DNA from: Nocardia neocaledoniensis | GTDB lineage: Bacteria; Actinomycetota; Actinomycetes; Mycobacteriales; Mycobacteriaceae | Length of the DNA stretch: 64,000 nt | Reading direction: 5' to 3' | Assembly: GCF_003182135.1 (NCBI RefSeq) | Contig: NZ_QGTL01000007.1 | Coordinates: 248,001-312,000, forward strand | In this document: positions 22,947 through 31,728 of the stretch, piece after piece | How the letters are laid out: each line of letters starts with the position of its first letter | Numbering within the stretch: position 1 is the first letter of the stretch | Made by a program: the position numbers and the translations under genes | Notes under the pieces: generated by a model | Databases searched by the model: none | Seen by the model: only the letters and a program-made list of their open reading frames with translations | Told to the model about the DNA's origin: nothing

Positions 22947-23771
22947 TCAGGCCCTGCGCATGTAGGCCCGCACGGTGAGCGGCGCGAACACCGCGATCAC
23001 CACCAGCGCACCGACCAGCGACCAGACCAGGTCGCTGCTGTAGATGTTGGCGTTCATCAGGTCCCGGCAGGTGTTGACCATGTAGTACACCGGGTTGGCG
23101 TGGTTGATCGCCTGCATCCAGCCCGGCATCGTGCTCACCGGGGCGAACGCGCCGGACATGAAGGTCAGCGGGAACATCACCATCATCGAGATGCCCTGGA
23201 CCGAGGCCGCGCTCTTGCCGGTGACGCCGACCAGCGCCCACACCCAGCTGATCGCGAACGAGCACACCACCACGACCAGGCAGGCCACGACCACACCGGC
23301 GAAGCCGCCGCCGGGCCGGTACCCGAGGCACAGGCCGACGATGATCGTCAGGGTGGAGGCGATGCCGTAGCGGACCATGTCGGCGAGCAACGCGCCCGCC
23401 AGCGCCGAAACCCGGGCGATGGGCAGCGATTTGAAGCGGTCGAACACGCCCTTGTCCATGTCCTCGCGCAGCTGGGTACCGGTGACCACCGAGGTGAGCA
23501 CCACCGTCTGCACGAGAATGCCGGGAATCAGCACGGGCAGATAGTCCGCGACACTGCCCGAGATCGCGCCGCCGAAGATGTAGGTGAACAGCGCGGTGAA
23601 CAGGATCGGCTGCACCGTCACGTCGAAGAGCTGCTCGGGATTGTGTTTGATCTTGAGCAGGCCGCGATAGGCCATGGTGAACGAGGTGGAGATCGTCTCG
23701 CGCGGGCCCACCCGGTCGCTGACCTGGGCGAGGTCGTCGGTGGGCGCGGGAGCGGTGAGGACTGCGGTCAT
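22947..23771 (-). CDS. ABC-2 type transporter permease (DrrB-like)
   Basis: 274 residues from ATG 23769-23771. The ABC-2 permease plan is clear: cytosolic N-terminus with SFTMAYRGLLKIKHNPEQLFD, six membrane segments, the VFDRFKSLPIARVSALAG coupling loop and a conserved PLTFMSGAFAPVSTMPGWM block near the end of the fifth helix. DrrAB systems export drugs or complex lipids. Its start overlaps the ATPase stop by 4 bp, so the two are translated together. Confidence 0.9.
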   Translation of the reverse strand: MTAVLTAPAPTDDLAQVSDRVGPRETISTSFTMAYRGLLKIKHNPEQLFDVTVQPILFTALFTYIFGGAISGSVADYLPVLIPGILVQTVVLTSVVTGTQLREDMDKGVFDRFKSLPIARVSALAGALLADMVRYGIASTLTIIVGLCLGYRPGGGFAGVVVACLVVVVCSFAISWVWALVGVTGKSAASVQGISMMVMFPLTFMSGAFAPVSTMPGWMQAINHANPVYYMVNTCRDLMNANIYSSDLVWSLVGALVVIAVFAPLTVRAYMRRA

Positions 23772-24751
23772 GCCGCGCTCCGTTCGGTGTCGTCGGAATC
23801 GGCCGGATGGCCGGTGATGGTGAGGAAGACCTCGTCGAGGGTCGGCTTGGACACGGTGATCTCCTCGACGCCGATCTCCCAGTCGCGCAGGCGGATCAGC
23901 AGCTCGGCGGTGAGGTTCGGATCGGGCAGCGCCGCGGTGAGTCTGCCCGCCTCCGGGCTGATCTGGGCGGCGACGCCGAGGAAGTCGCCGACGATGCGGC
24001 GGGCCTCGTCGAGCTGGTCGCGGTCGAGCAGCGTCAGGTGCACCGAGGAGCCACCGATGGAGGCCTTGAGCTGGTCGGCGGTGCCGTCGGCGATCACCCG
24101 GCCGTGGTCGATCACGGCGATCCGGTCGGCCAGCTGATCGGCCTCGTCGAGGTACTGGGTGGTGAGCAGCACGGTCGCGCCCTCGGTCACCAATCTGCGG
24201 ATGGTGTCCCACATCTGGGCTCGCGTGCGCGGGTCGAGACCGGTGGTCGGTTCGTCGAGGAACAGCAGGGGCGGGGTCGAGATGAGGCTGGCCGCGAGAT
24301 CCAGGCGCCTGCGCATGCCGCCGGAGAAGTTCTTCAGCGGCTTGTTCGCCGCCTCGGCGAGATCGAACTCCTCGAGCAGTTCGACGGCCTTGCGGCGGGC
24401 GGCGGGCCTGCTCAGGCCGAGCAGCCGGCCGAAGATGATCAGGTTCTCGGTGGCGGTCAGCATCTCGTCGACCGAGGCGTACTGCCCGGTGACGCCGATC
24501 AGCGAGCGCACCGCGTTGGGCCGCTCGACCACGTCGTTGCCGAAGATCCGCGCGCTGCCGCCGTCGGGACGCAGCAGCGTCGCGAGCATCTTGATGGTCG
24601 TCGTCTTGCCCGCGCCGTTCGGTCCGAGCACCCCGTAGACCGAGCCGCGCGGCACCGCCAGGCTCACCCCGTCCACGGCGCGCTGCTTGCCGAACACCTT
24701 GACCAGATCGTTCGCCTCGACGGCGAGCGCTGAAGTGGGTGTGTAAGTCAT
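23768..24751 (-). CDS. ABC transporter ATP-binding protein (DrrA-like)
   Basis: 327 residues from ATG 24749-24751. Walker A GPNGAGKTTTIKM, Q-loop region TGQYASVDEM, signature FSGGMRRRLDLAASL, Walker B LLFLDEPTTGLD and the switch histidine after TTQYLDEADQLADRI (DrrA-type ATPases often have a non-histidine here; Q is seen in TTQY). Residues ~230-327 form the DrrA C-terminal domain. The substrate of the pair is unknown; the convergent SARP-type regulator next door raises the possibility of a natural product or lipid. Confidence 0.92.
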   Translation of the reverse strand: MTYTPTSALAVEANDLVKVFGKQRAVDGVSLAVPRGSVYGVLGPNGAGKTTTIKMLATLLRPDGGSARIFGNDVVERPNAVRSLIGVTGQYASVDEMLTATENLIIFGRLLGLSRPAARRKAVELLEEFDLAEAANKPLKNFSGGMRRRLDLAASLISTPPLLFLDEPTTGLDPRTRAQMWDTIRRLVTEGATVLLTTQYLDEADQLADRIAVIDHGRVIADGTADQLKASIGGSSVHLTLLDRDQLDEARRIVGDFLGVAAQISPEAGRLTAALPDPNLTAELLIRLRDWEIGVEEITVSKPTLDEVFLTITGHPADSDDTERSAA

Positions 24752-24826
24752 GCGACCTACGGTGCCCGGACCGCCTTGCACGGCCCTTGCGTCACGATGG
24801 CGCCGGCCACGCAAGGCCGCGCAAGA

Positions 24827-25987
24827 TCAATGACGCGAGTTCGCCAGCAGGTGATGGCGCAGGGCCGCCCGGTCGGGTTTGCCCGGTCCGCGCAGCGGGA
24901 TCTCGCTCAGCACCGCGAGCTCACGCGGCGCGGCGATCGAGTCGAGCTCGGCCACCACGTGGGCGCGGATCTCCTCGAGCGTCGGCTCGGCCCCCGGCAC
25001 CGGCACGATCGCCACCGCCACCCGCTGACCCAGCCGCTCGTCGGGCAGACCGAGCACGACACACTCGCTGATCCCGGGATGCGTGGCCAGCACGGCCTCG
25101 ACGACCTGCGGAATCACCAGCAGCCCGCCGGTCATGATCGCCTCGTCGAGGCGCCCGGTGATCGAGAGCACCCCGTTCTCGTAGGTGCCCGCGTCCTCGG
25201 TACGGAACCACCCCGGCTCGGCGAACGCCGGATGATCGGGCAGATTGCGGTAGCCGCGGGCGATCATCGCCCCGCCGAGCAGCACCCGCCCGTCCTCGAT
25301 GCGGACCTGGGTGCCGTCCAGGGGCACGCCCTCGTAGACGCATCCGCCACAGGTCTCGCTCATGCCGTAGGTGCGCACCACGGTGATGCCCGCCTCGCGC
25401 GCGCGTTCGAGCACCGGTGTCGGCGTCGCCGCGCCGCCGACGAGCACGCCGTCGAGTTCGGCCAGCGCCTTCGCCGCGATCGGCGAATCCAGCGACTTGA
25501 TCAGCTGGGTCGGTACCAGCGCGGTGTAGCGGCGTGGACCGCGCATGGCCGCGACCGCACCGGCCAGCGCCTCGGGCAGGAACCCGCCCGACACGTCGAG
25601 CACGGTCGGCTCGGTGCCGGCGAGAATGCTGCGCAGCAGCACCTGGATGCCCGCGATGTGGTGGGTCGGCAGCGCCAGCAGCCAGCTGCCCGGCCCGCCG
25701 AGCCGGTCGTGGGTGGCGTTGCCGCTGGCCCGCAGGGCCTCCGCGCCGAGCAGCGCGCCCTTCGGGATGCCGGTGGTACCGGAGGTCGTCACGACCAGGG
25801 CCACGTCGTCGTCGATCGGGTCGCCGGGCTTGAGCGCGTCGGAGAGTCTGCGCGCCTCGCGTCGATCCGTGGTCGGGATCGGCAGCCACGCGGGGCCGTT
25901 GCCGTCGAGTGCCTGCCGCAGATGGGGAAGTACTTCCCCGACACCGGAACCGGTCGGCATCTGCAGCGTCCGCAGGGTCTTGCTCAC
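24827..25987 (-). CDS. menE: o-Succinylbenzoate-CoA ligase
   Basis: 386 residues, the short actinobacterial form of MenE. An adenylate-forming enzyme with the AMP-binding motif VVTTSGTTGIPKGALL (P-loop), TYGMSETCGGCVYEG (A5), EDAGTYENGVLSITGRLDEAI (A7-A8) and the C-terminal catalytic lysine region PLRGPGKPDRAALR. It makes succinylbenzoyl-CoA, the substrate of MenB encoded further along. GTG start at 25987. Confidence 0.92.
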   Translation of the reverse strand: MSKTLRTLQMPTGSGVGEVLPHLRQALDGNGPAWLPIPTTDRREARRLSDALKPGDPIDDDVALVVTTSGTTGIPKGALLGAEALRASGNATHDRLGGPGSWLLALPTHHIAGIQVLLRSILAGTEPTVLDVSGGFLPEALAGAVAAMRGPRRYTALVPTQLIKSLDSPIAAKALAELDGVLVGGAATPTPVLERAREAGITVVRTYGMSETCGGCVYEGVPLDGTQVRIEDGRVLLGGAMIARGYRNLPDHPAFAEPGWFRTEDAGTYENGVLSITGRLDEAIMTGGLLVIPQVVEAVLATHPGISECVVLGLPDERLGQRVAVAIVPVPGAEPTLEEIRAHVVAELDSIAAPRELAVLSEIPLRGPGKPDRAALRHHLLANSRH

Positions 25988-26237
25988 CCTGTCACCTCCG
26001 GATACAGCTCGCCGCGCGCCCTCACGGCTTCGATCGTGTCATGCGACCGACATGACCCGGCCAACGGGTCGGTTTGCCGGGGAACGGCTCGGAAATGCCA
26101 GGCATAGCGACTGCGATTCAGTAGACGGACAGTTCTCGCACTGCGGTCCGGACGACGGCGGTCGGGCGCTTGCTCGCAGCTATCGTGCGCGGCCGGACCG
26201 GGATCGGCAACTCGGCTCGACCGCCCCGACGGCCCGC

Positions 26238-26630
26238 TCACTCCGGCGACCAGCGCTGATCCCGCCGTATCGGATGGTCCTCGGGAACCTGAACCAGCAC
26301 GATCGGGACACCGTCGGGATCACGCACCCACATCTCCCACAGTCCCCACGGTTCCCGCACCGGCGCGCGCTCGATGGCGATGCCCTTGAGCGCCAACTCC
26401 GCGGCCGCGTCGGAGATCTCGCGCACCTGCAGCCAGATGGCGCCGTCGAAGGTGCCCGGCTGCCCGCTGCCGCCGTGCGCGGCGACCTCGATCAGCGACT
26501 GCCCGGCGTAGAACACCGTGCCGCCCGGGTACTCCCGCGCGATCGCCAGGCCGAGTCCGTCCCGGTAGAACTCCAGCGTCCGCGCGTAGTCGCTGGGGCG
26601 CACGATGATCCGGCTGTTGAGAATCTCCAT
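26238..26630 (-). CDS. VOC (glyoxalase/bleomycin resistance) family protein
   Basis: 130 residues from ATG 26628-26630. The two beta-alpha-beta-beta-beta halves of a VOC domain are visible: SRIIVRPSDYARTLEFYRDG at the start, and EPWGLWEMWVRDPDGVPIVLVQ near the end, with metal-ligand type residues (H, E). Ligand and reaction unknown. It lies 8 bp downstream of the menB stop on the same strand, so it is probably co-transcribed with menB. Confidence 0.88.
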   Translation of the reverse strand: MEILNSRIIVRPSDYARTLEFYRDGLGLAIAREYPGGTVFYAGQSLIEVAAHGGSGQPGTFDGAIWLQVREISDAAAELALKGIAIERAPVREPWGLWEMWVRDPDGVPIVLVQVPEDHPIRRDQRWSPE

Positions 26631-26638
26631 GGCCGTCC

Positions 26639-27538
26639 TCAGAAGTACCAGGGATAGGGCGTCCAGTCCGGCTTGCGCTTCTCCAGGAAGGAGTCGCGGC
26701 CCTCGACCGCCTCGTCGGTCATGTACGCCATCCGGGTGGTCTCGCCCGCGAACAGCTGCTGGCCGACCAGACCGTCGTCGAGCAGGTTGAACGCGTACTT
26801 CAGCATCCGCTGGGCCTGCGGCGACTTGCCGTTGATGTCGGCGGTCCACTCCAGCGCGACGTTCTCCAGCTCGTCATGGTCGACGACCTTGTTCACCGCG
26901 CCCATCTGGTGCATCTCCTCGGCCGTGTACGGCCTGCCGAGGAAGAAGATCTCCCGCGCGAACTTCTGCCCGACCATCTTGGCCAGATACGCGCTGCCGT
27001 AACCGCCGTCGAAGGAGCCCACGTCGGCGTCGGTCTGCTTGAACCGCGCGTGCTCGCGCGAGGCCAGCGTCAGGTCGCAGACCACGTGCAGGCTGTGCCC
27101 GCCGCCCGCGGCCCAGCCGTTGACCAGCGCGATGACGACCTTGGGCATGAACCGGATCAGCCGCTGGACCTCGAGGATGTGCAGCCGGCCCGCGCGCGCC
27201 GCGTCGACGGTGTCGGCGGTCTCGCCGCTGGCGTACTGATAGCCGTTGCGGCCGCGAATGCGCTGGTCACCGCCGGAGCAGAAGGCCCAGCCGCCGTCCT
27301 TGGGGCTCGGCCCGTTGCCGGTGAGCAGCACCGCGCCGACATCCGAGGACATCCGCGCGTGATCGAGCGCGCGATAGAGCTCGTCGACGGTGTGCGGGCG
27401 GAACGCGTTGCGCACCTCGGGCCGGTCGAACGCCACCCGCACCGTGCCCTGCTCGATATGCCGGTGGTAGGTGATGTCGGTCAGGTCCTCGAACCCGGGG
27501 ACGGGCCGCCACAGCTTCGGATCGAAAGTCACGACCAC
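26639..27538 (-). CDS. menB: 1,4-dihydroxy-2-naphthoyl-CoA synthase
   Basis: 299 residues of a crotonase-fold enzyme that closes the second ring of menaquinone from o-succinylbenzoyl-CoA. MenB features: FDRPEVRNAFRPHTVDELYR, the oxyanion region WAFCSGGDQRIRGRNGYQYA, NGWAAGGGHSLHVVCDLT, SFDGGYGSAYLAKMVGQK and the terminal DWTPYPWYF. A GTG start at 27538 is likely; a second GTG lies two codons later. Confidence 0.95.
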   Translation of the reverse strand: MVVTFDPKLWRPVPGFEDLTDITYHRHIEQGTVRVAFDRPEVRNAFRPHTVDELYRALDHARMSSDVGAVLLTGNGPSPKDGGWAFCSGGDQRIRGRNGYQYASGETADTVDAARAGRLHILEVQRLIRFMPKVVIALVNGWAAGGGHSLHVVCDLTLASREHARFKQTDADVGSFDGGYGSAYLAKMVGQKFAREIFFLGRPYTAEEMHQMGAVNKVVDHDELENVALEWTADINGKSPQAQRMLKYAFNLLDDGLVGQQLFAGETTRMAYMTDEAVEGRDSFLEKRKPDWTPYPWYF

Positions 27539-27672
27539 GATATTGCCCTATGCCTCTCGAGTCCGGTACGAGGTCGTGACCCCGCAGGTCGAGCGGTCGC
27601 CGCGTATCCGAGTGACCCGATGCGTATAGTTGCGCGTGCTCGTTCAACGAACCGATCCGGAGGAACCTGAAA

Positions 27673-28119
27673 GTGGTTGCAGCGCTGTCTGAATCCCTGC
27701 TCGACGACACCAAGCGTGCGGCTTTCCTTGCCGACGCCGTCGAGGTTCTCGACGCCGAGGTCTCGGACAAAGGTGGTGCGTCCGGCCTGGCCGTGAAGGG
27801 TGGCTACGCGGCGGTCAAGAAGATCAGCCCGACCATCGTCCCCGACGCCCTCGCCTCGCTGGCCCCGAAGCTGCTCGATCAGCTCCAGCCGTACTGGGCC
27901 GAGTTCACCACCTCCGGCACCGGCACCTTCGCCGACCTGCTGACCGCCAAGTCCGACGAGGTCGCCGAGTCGCTGCTGGCCGTCACCGACGCCCGCGCCG
28001 AGTCGTCGAGCCGTCCGGCCCTGCAGAAGGTGTACTCGTCCATGCGTGGCTCGGCCAAGAAGCATGTCGTCGAGGCCCTGCCGCGAGTGGCCGATCTGGT
28101 GCAGAAGCACGCGGGCTGA
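27673..28119 (+). CDS. Conserved actinobacterial protein (DUF6918-like)
   Basis: 148 residues, helical and soluble, from GTG 27673 (AACCTGAAA upstream). It has LLDDTKRAAFLADAVEVLDA at the start, GYAAVKKISPTIVPDALASL in the middle and a basic end KKHVVEALPRVADLVQKHAG. I recall this as a widespread uncharacterised family. It sits in the place where menC might be expected next to menB/menD in M. tuberculosis. Followed by a very strong terminator. Confidence 0.75.
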   Translation: MVAALSESLLDDTKRAAFLADAVEVLDAEVSDKGGASGLAVKGGYAAVKKISPTIVPDALASLAPKLLDQLQPYWAEFTTSGTGTFADLLTAKSDEVAESLLAVTDARAESSSRPALQKVYSSMRGSAKKHVVEALPRVADLVQKHAG

Positions 28120-28152
28120 GCCCTTGGCGGGGTGGCCCCCGCCGCGATCGTC

Positions 28153-28186
28153 CGAAAGGCCGGTGCGAGTCCGCACCGGCCTTTCG
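28153..28186. terminator. Perfect 15-bp hairpin terminator
   Basis: CGAAAGGCCGGTGCG (28153-28167), 4-nt loop AGTC, perfect complement 28172-28186. The A-rich side and T-rich side make it suitable in both directions. Confidence 0.9.
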
Positions 28187-28506
28187 CATGCCCGGAGTGA
28201 CCACACTCACGTCGCGGGCCGCGAGGCGGACGAGGCCACACTCTTTCCCGGTCGGCGGTAAATTCCGGCGGCGCGGATGTGAGGCACGGCACCCCCTTCG
28301 TGAACAACAGGAAAAGCGTGGGTTGCCACCTATTCCTCCTGTCCTTTGCGATCTCGCGAACGATTGGCTACCGCCATACCGGATCGGTTACGTTGCCCTC
28401 GAGCGAATTCGGGGATCGCAATTCTATTGTTGCGAATTGCGGATTCCGCTCGGTACGGATGCACATGACCGCATTGCGCAGGTCGAAAAGGAAGTCAGGG
28501 TTTCTC
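28187..28506 (+). other. Non-coding stretch upstream of a small exported protein gene
   Basis: 320 bp with lower GC than its surroundings and no convincing ORF. The second half (about 28355-28506), with runs such as TTCTATTGTTGCGAATTG, should hold the promoter of the gene at 28507. A small dyad GCGGA/TCCGC occurs around 28440-28451. I could not fix -35 and -10 boxes with confidence. Confidence 0.4.
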
Positions 28507-28785
28507 ATGATCTCTCGCAAGACCATCGCCACCGCCGGTGCCACCGCGGCCGCCGCCGCGCTCTTCTTCGGCCCGGCCGCCGTCGCCAACGCCGAGGGCT
28601 CTGCCAGCGGCTCCGCTGAGCTCGCCGAGCTGTCGAGCGGCTCGGCCGACGTGCTGAGCGGTTCGTCCGCCGGTTCGAGCGTGCTGGAGTCGGGCAGCTC
28701 CGCCGTCGACAGCGCCACCTCCGCCGTGCTCAACATCATCGAGTCGATCACCGGCATCCAGGGGCTCGCCGCGCCCGCCGAGTGA
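28507..28785 (+). CDS. Small exported Ser/Ala-rich protein
   Basis: 92 residues from ATG 28507. A clear signal peptide (residues 1-29, ending AVANA) is followed by a Ser-, Gly- and Ala-rich mature region with repeating SGS units and ending in an amphipathic helix (SAVLNIIESITGIQGL). No cysteine, no known domain. The size and make-up recall secreted surface or lipid-associating peptides; the role is unknown. Followed by a hairpin at 28820-28853. Confidence 0.72.
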   Translation: MISRKTIATAGATAAAAALFFGPAAVANAEGSASGSAELAELSSGSADVLSGSSAGSSVLESGSSAVDSATSAVLNIIESITGIQGLAAPAE

Positions 28786-28819
28786 GCTGCTGACCTGCCC
28801 CCTTCGGGGCCGGCCCCGG

Positions 28820-28853
28820 AATCCGGCGGTGGACTCGTTTCCGCCGCCGGATT
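28820..28853 (+). terminator. Hairpin terminator with T-rich tail
   Basis: AATCCGGCGG (28820-28829) and its complement (28844-28853), 14-nt loop, then a T-rich stretch to about 28875. Confidence 0.75.
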
Positions 28854-29035
28854 TCTGTTCTCTTGAATTCTTTTTGCATTCCCATGAATGACGTCGGAGT
28901 GATTTCCAGCTACCCGCTGGAAATCTGTTTCGCGCTGTCCGTGTCCGCGCTCGGCCCCGGCGCCGTCCGCGACGGTGACGGAGACAACCCGGGCCGGGGG
29001 CAGACGAGGGTGCGCCGGTCTGACAGTCTGGGATT

Positions 29036-30667
29036 GTGAATCCGTCAACTGCGCAGGCACGAGTGGTCGTCGACGAGCTCGTGCGCGGCGGGGTCAGCGA
29101 AGTGGTGCTGTGTCCCGGATCGCGCAACGCCCCACTGGCCTTCGCGCTGCAGGCGGCGGATGCGGCCGGGCGACTGCGGCTGCACATGCGCATCGACGAG
29201 CGCACCGCGGGCTTCCTCGCCGTCGGGCTCGCGGTGTCGTCCGGGCGGCCGGTGCCGGTCGTGATGACCTCGGGGACCGCCGTGGCCAACCTCGGGCCCG
29301 CCGTGCTGGAAGCCAACTACGCGCGCGTTCCGCTGATCGTCGTCAGCGCGAACCGGCCCTACGAGATGCTGGGCACCGGCGCCAACCAGACCGTCGAACA
29401 GCTCGGCCTGTTCGGCAGCCAGGTACGCGCCACCATCAGCCTCGGGCTCGCGGAAACCGAGGTGGGGGAGTCGGCGTATCCGCGACAGAACAGCGTCTGG
29501 CGTTCGTCGGTGTGCCGCGTGCTCGCCGCCGCGCGCGGAACCCGGTCCGGCAACGCGGGTCCGGTGCAGTTCGACATCCCGCTGCGCGAGCCGCTGGTGC
29601 CCGAGTTGTCGGACGACCCGCTGCCTGCGGGCCGGGCCGGTGACCAGCCGTGGACGGCCACCCAGTACGCCACCCTCGACGTGCCGCTCGACATCGACCT
29701 GACGCCCGACACCGTGGTGATCTCCGGGCACGGTGCCCGGCTGTTGCCCGAGCTCGCCGCGCTGCCGACCGTCGCGGAACCGACCGCGCCGATGCACGGC
29801 CCCGCGCTGCATCCGCTCGCGCTGTCGCTGCTGAAGCCGAAGCAGGCGATCATCACCGGGCGGCCGACGCTGCACCGGCAGGTCTCCCGGGTCCTCGCCG
29901 ATCCCGAGGTCACCGTGTTCGCGCTCACCACCGGTCCGCGCTGGCCCGACGTGTCCGGCAATGTCGTCGGCACCGGCACGCGCGCGGTGACCACCGGCGC
30001 GCCCGATCCGGCCTGGCTGGCCCGCTGCGCCGACCTGAATCGGCAGGCCGACTCGGTGGTGCGCGCCGAGCTCGCGGCACACCCGAAGGCGACCGGCCTG
30101 CACGTGGCCGCCGTCGTGATGGACGCGCTGCGCGAGGGCGATCAGCTGCTGCTCGGCGCCTCGAATCCGGTCCGTGACGCCGCGCTGGTCTCGCATCCAC
30201 GGCCCGGCGTGCGGGTGCTGTCCAATCGCGGCGTCGCCGGCATCGACGGCACCGTCTCCGGTGCTGTCGGCGCCGCGCTGGCCCACCCCGGCCGCACCAT
30301 CGCGCTGATGGGTGACCTCACCTTCTTGCACGACGCGTCCGGCCTGCTGATCGGTCGCGGCGAACCGCGCCCCGACAACCTCACCATCGTCGTCGCGAAC
30401 GACGACGGCGGCGGCATCTTCGAGCTGCTCGAACAGGGCGATCCGCAGTACGCGGGCGTCTTCGAGCGCGTCTTCGGCACCCCGCACGGCATGGACCTGG
30501 CCGCCCTGTGCGCGGCCTACCGCATCCCGCATCAGCAGGTCGACCCGGGTGAACTGGCCTTCGAGCTCGCCGCAGACGCGCACGGCCTGCGGGTGCTCGA
30601 GGTCGCCACCGAGCGGTCCAGCCTGCGTGAGCTGCACGCGACGGTGCGGGCCAAGATCGCGGGGTAG
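29036..30667 (+). CDS. menD: 2-Succinyl-5-enolpyruvyl-6-hydroxy-3-cyclohexene-1-carboxylate synthase
   Basis: 543 residues of a thiamine-diphosphate enzyme that starts the dedicated menaquinone path from isochorismate and 2-oxoglutarate. It shows VLCPGSRNAPLAFALQAAD and DERTAGFLAVGLAVSSGRPV at the N-terminus (with the catalytic glutamate in DERTA), TSGTAVANLGPAVLEA, and the ThDP/Mg motif GDLTFLHDASGLLIG...NDDGGGIF. GTG start. No Shine-Dalgarno is seen before it, and a GACAGT box ends eight bases upstream, so the mRNA may be leaderless. Confidence 0.95.
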   Translation: MNPSTAQARVVVDELVRGGVSEVVLCPGSRNAPLAFALQAADAAGRLRLHMRIDERTAGFLAVGLAVSSGRPVPVVMTSGTAVANLGPAVLEANYARVPLIVVSANRPYEMLGTGANQTVEQLGLFGSQVRATISLGLAETEVGESAYPRQNSVWRSSVCRVLAAARGTRSGNAGPVQFDIPLREPLVPELSDDPLPAGRAGDQPWTATQYATLDVPLDIDLTPDTVVISGHGARLLPELAALPTVAEPTAPMHGPALHPLALSLLKPKQAIITGRPTLHRQVSRVLADPEVTVFALTTGPRWPDVSGNVVGTGTRAVTTGAPDPAWLARCADLNRQADSVVRAELAAHPKATGLHVAAVVMDALREGDQLLLGASNPVRDAALVSHPRPGVRVLSNRGVAGIDGTVSGAVGAALAHPGRTIALMGDLTFLHDASGLLIGRGEPRPDNLTIVVANDDGGGIFELLEQGDPQYAGVFERVFGTPHGMDLAALCAAYRIPHQQVDPGELAFELAADAHGLRVLEVATERSSLRELHATVRAKIAG

Positions 30668-30670
30668 GCC

Positions 30671-30904
30671 CTACTCCTCCTCGGTCTCGACGAACTCGTC
30701 GTCGAGTGGGACCGGGATGGCCTGCTCGAGCAGGTCGGCGGGGTCGGCCTCACGGTCGACGGAGGTCAGGTCGTCGCGGTAGTCGGCGGCATCGGAGAAG
30801 GCCGGGTCGTCGGGATCGTCGGCGAGGAAGGCCGACTGCTCCTGCTCGATCCGATCGGCCTCGGGGACCTCGTCCAGCGGTCGGGCGGACTCGTAGTCGA
30901 TCAT
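30671..30904 (-). CDS. Small highly acidic protein
   Basis: 77 residues from ATG 30902-30904 with GAGGAG six bases upstream. Over a third of residues are Asp/Glu, with several Pro (PLDEVPEADRIEQ at the start; DEFVETEEE end). No globular domain or cofactor motif; it could be a disordered binding partner. The end is 3 bp from the convergent menD stop. Confidence 0.65.
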   Translation of the reverse strand: MIDYESARPLDEVPEADRIEQEQSAFLADDPDDPAFSDAADYRDDLTSVDREADPADLLEQAIPVPLDDEFVETEEE

Positions 30905-31050
30905 CGGTGCTCCTCGGTCGTCGCCTCGCGTGGTCACTGATCGTTACGCCTTCCAGATTGCGCCGAACACGGCTTCTCGGCAACCGATGAGTTCGGCGCG
31001 GGCGCGTCGTCTGTACGAGTACGGCAGCCCGATCTCGCTGAGGAGCGTCC

Positions 31051-31647
31051 ATGGAACCGCAGTTCGACTTCGCCCCCGCCGCCCGCACCCTGACCGGGGT
31101 GCTCGCCGGCATCGCCGATGACCAGCTCGCCGGGCCGACACCGTGCGGCGACACCACCGTCGGTGGCCTGCTCGCGCACGTCGTCGGGCTCACCGAGGCG
31201 TTTCGGCAGGCCGCGACCAAGGAGTCCGTCGGCCGCTCCGCGCAGCCGAACCTCGACGACGACCTCGACCCGGACTGGCGGACCTTGATCCCGCGACAGC
31301 TCGACGCGCTGACGGCGGCCTGGCGCAGCGCCGACGCGTGGGACGGCGACACCGAGGCGGGTGGCGTCGAGATGCCCGCCGCCGTGATGGCCGTCGTGGC
31401 GCTCGACGAGGTCACCATCCATGCCTGGGATCTCGCGGTCGCCACCGGGCAGGACGTCGCCGTTGATGTCGGCTACCTGCCGATCCTGCGTGAATTCCTG
31501 CGCGATACCGATCCTGAAGGAACGCCCGGCCTGTTCGGGCCGGTGGTGAGCGTGCCTGCCGACGCTCCCGAATTCGACCAGATCCTCGGCCGTACCGGGC
31601 GTGATCCCGGGTGGCGACCCACGGTCGGTGCCGACCGGCGGGTCTGA
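31051..31647 (+). CDS. DinB-like/mycothiol-dependent maleylpyruvate isomerase family protein (TIGR03086-like)
   Basis: 198 residues. An MDMPI/DinB_2 fold, with the first metal-ligand type helix GGLLAHVVGLTEAFRQAA and the motif DEVTIHAWDLAVATGQD characteristic of TIGR03086 proteins. These have a histidine triad that can bind a metal and often use mycothiol. The substrate here is not known. Confidence 0.85.
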   Translation: MEPQFDFAPAARTLTGVLAGIADDQLAGPTPCGDTTVGGLLAHVVGLTEAFRQAATKESVGRSAQPNLDDDLDPDWRTLIPRQLDALTAAWRSADAWDGDTEAGGVEMPAAVMAVVALDEVTIHAWDLAVATGQDVAVDVGYLPILREFLRDTDPEGTPGLFGPVVSVPADAPEFDQILGRTGRDPGWRPTVGADRRV

Positions 31648-31728
31648 TCTGTAGCCTGTCGCCCGACGCTTGTCGTCCGACGCCGACGGACGAGCCCGTC
31701 ACCGGACGCCGTCGAGAGACCCGCCGGC

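Noticed and set aside
25984..26241. 85-codon minus-strand ORF overlapping the start of menE by 4 bp
   Set aside because: Arg/Ser/Pro-rich sequence of the type produced by high-GC shadow frames, no ribosome binding site pattern and no recognisable domain; the interval looks like a promoter region.
28188..28619. Long plus-strand ORF across the gap before the exported peptide at 28507
   Set aside because: It overlaps the exported peptide in another frame and is rich in Arg/His/Cys, a shadow pattern; the gap itself looks non-coding.
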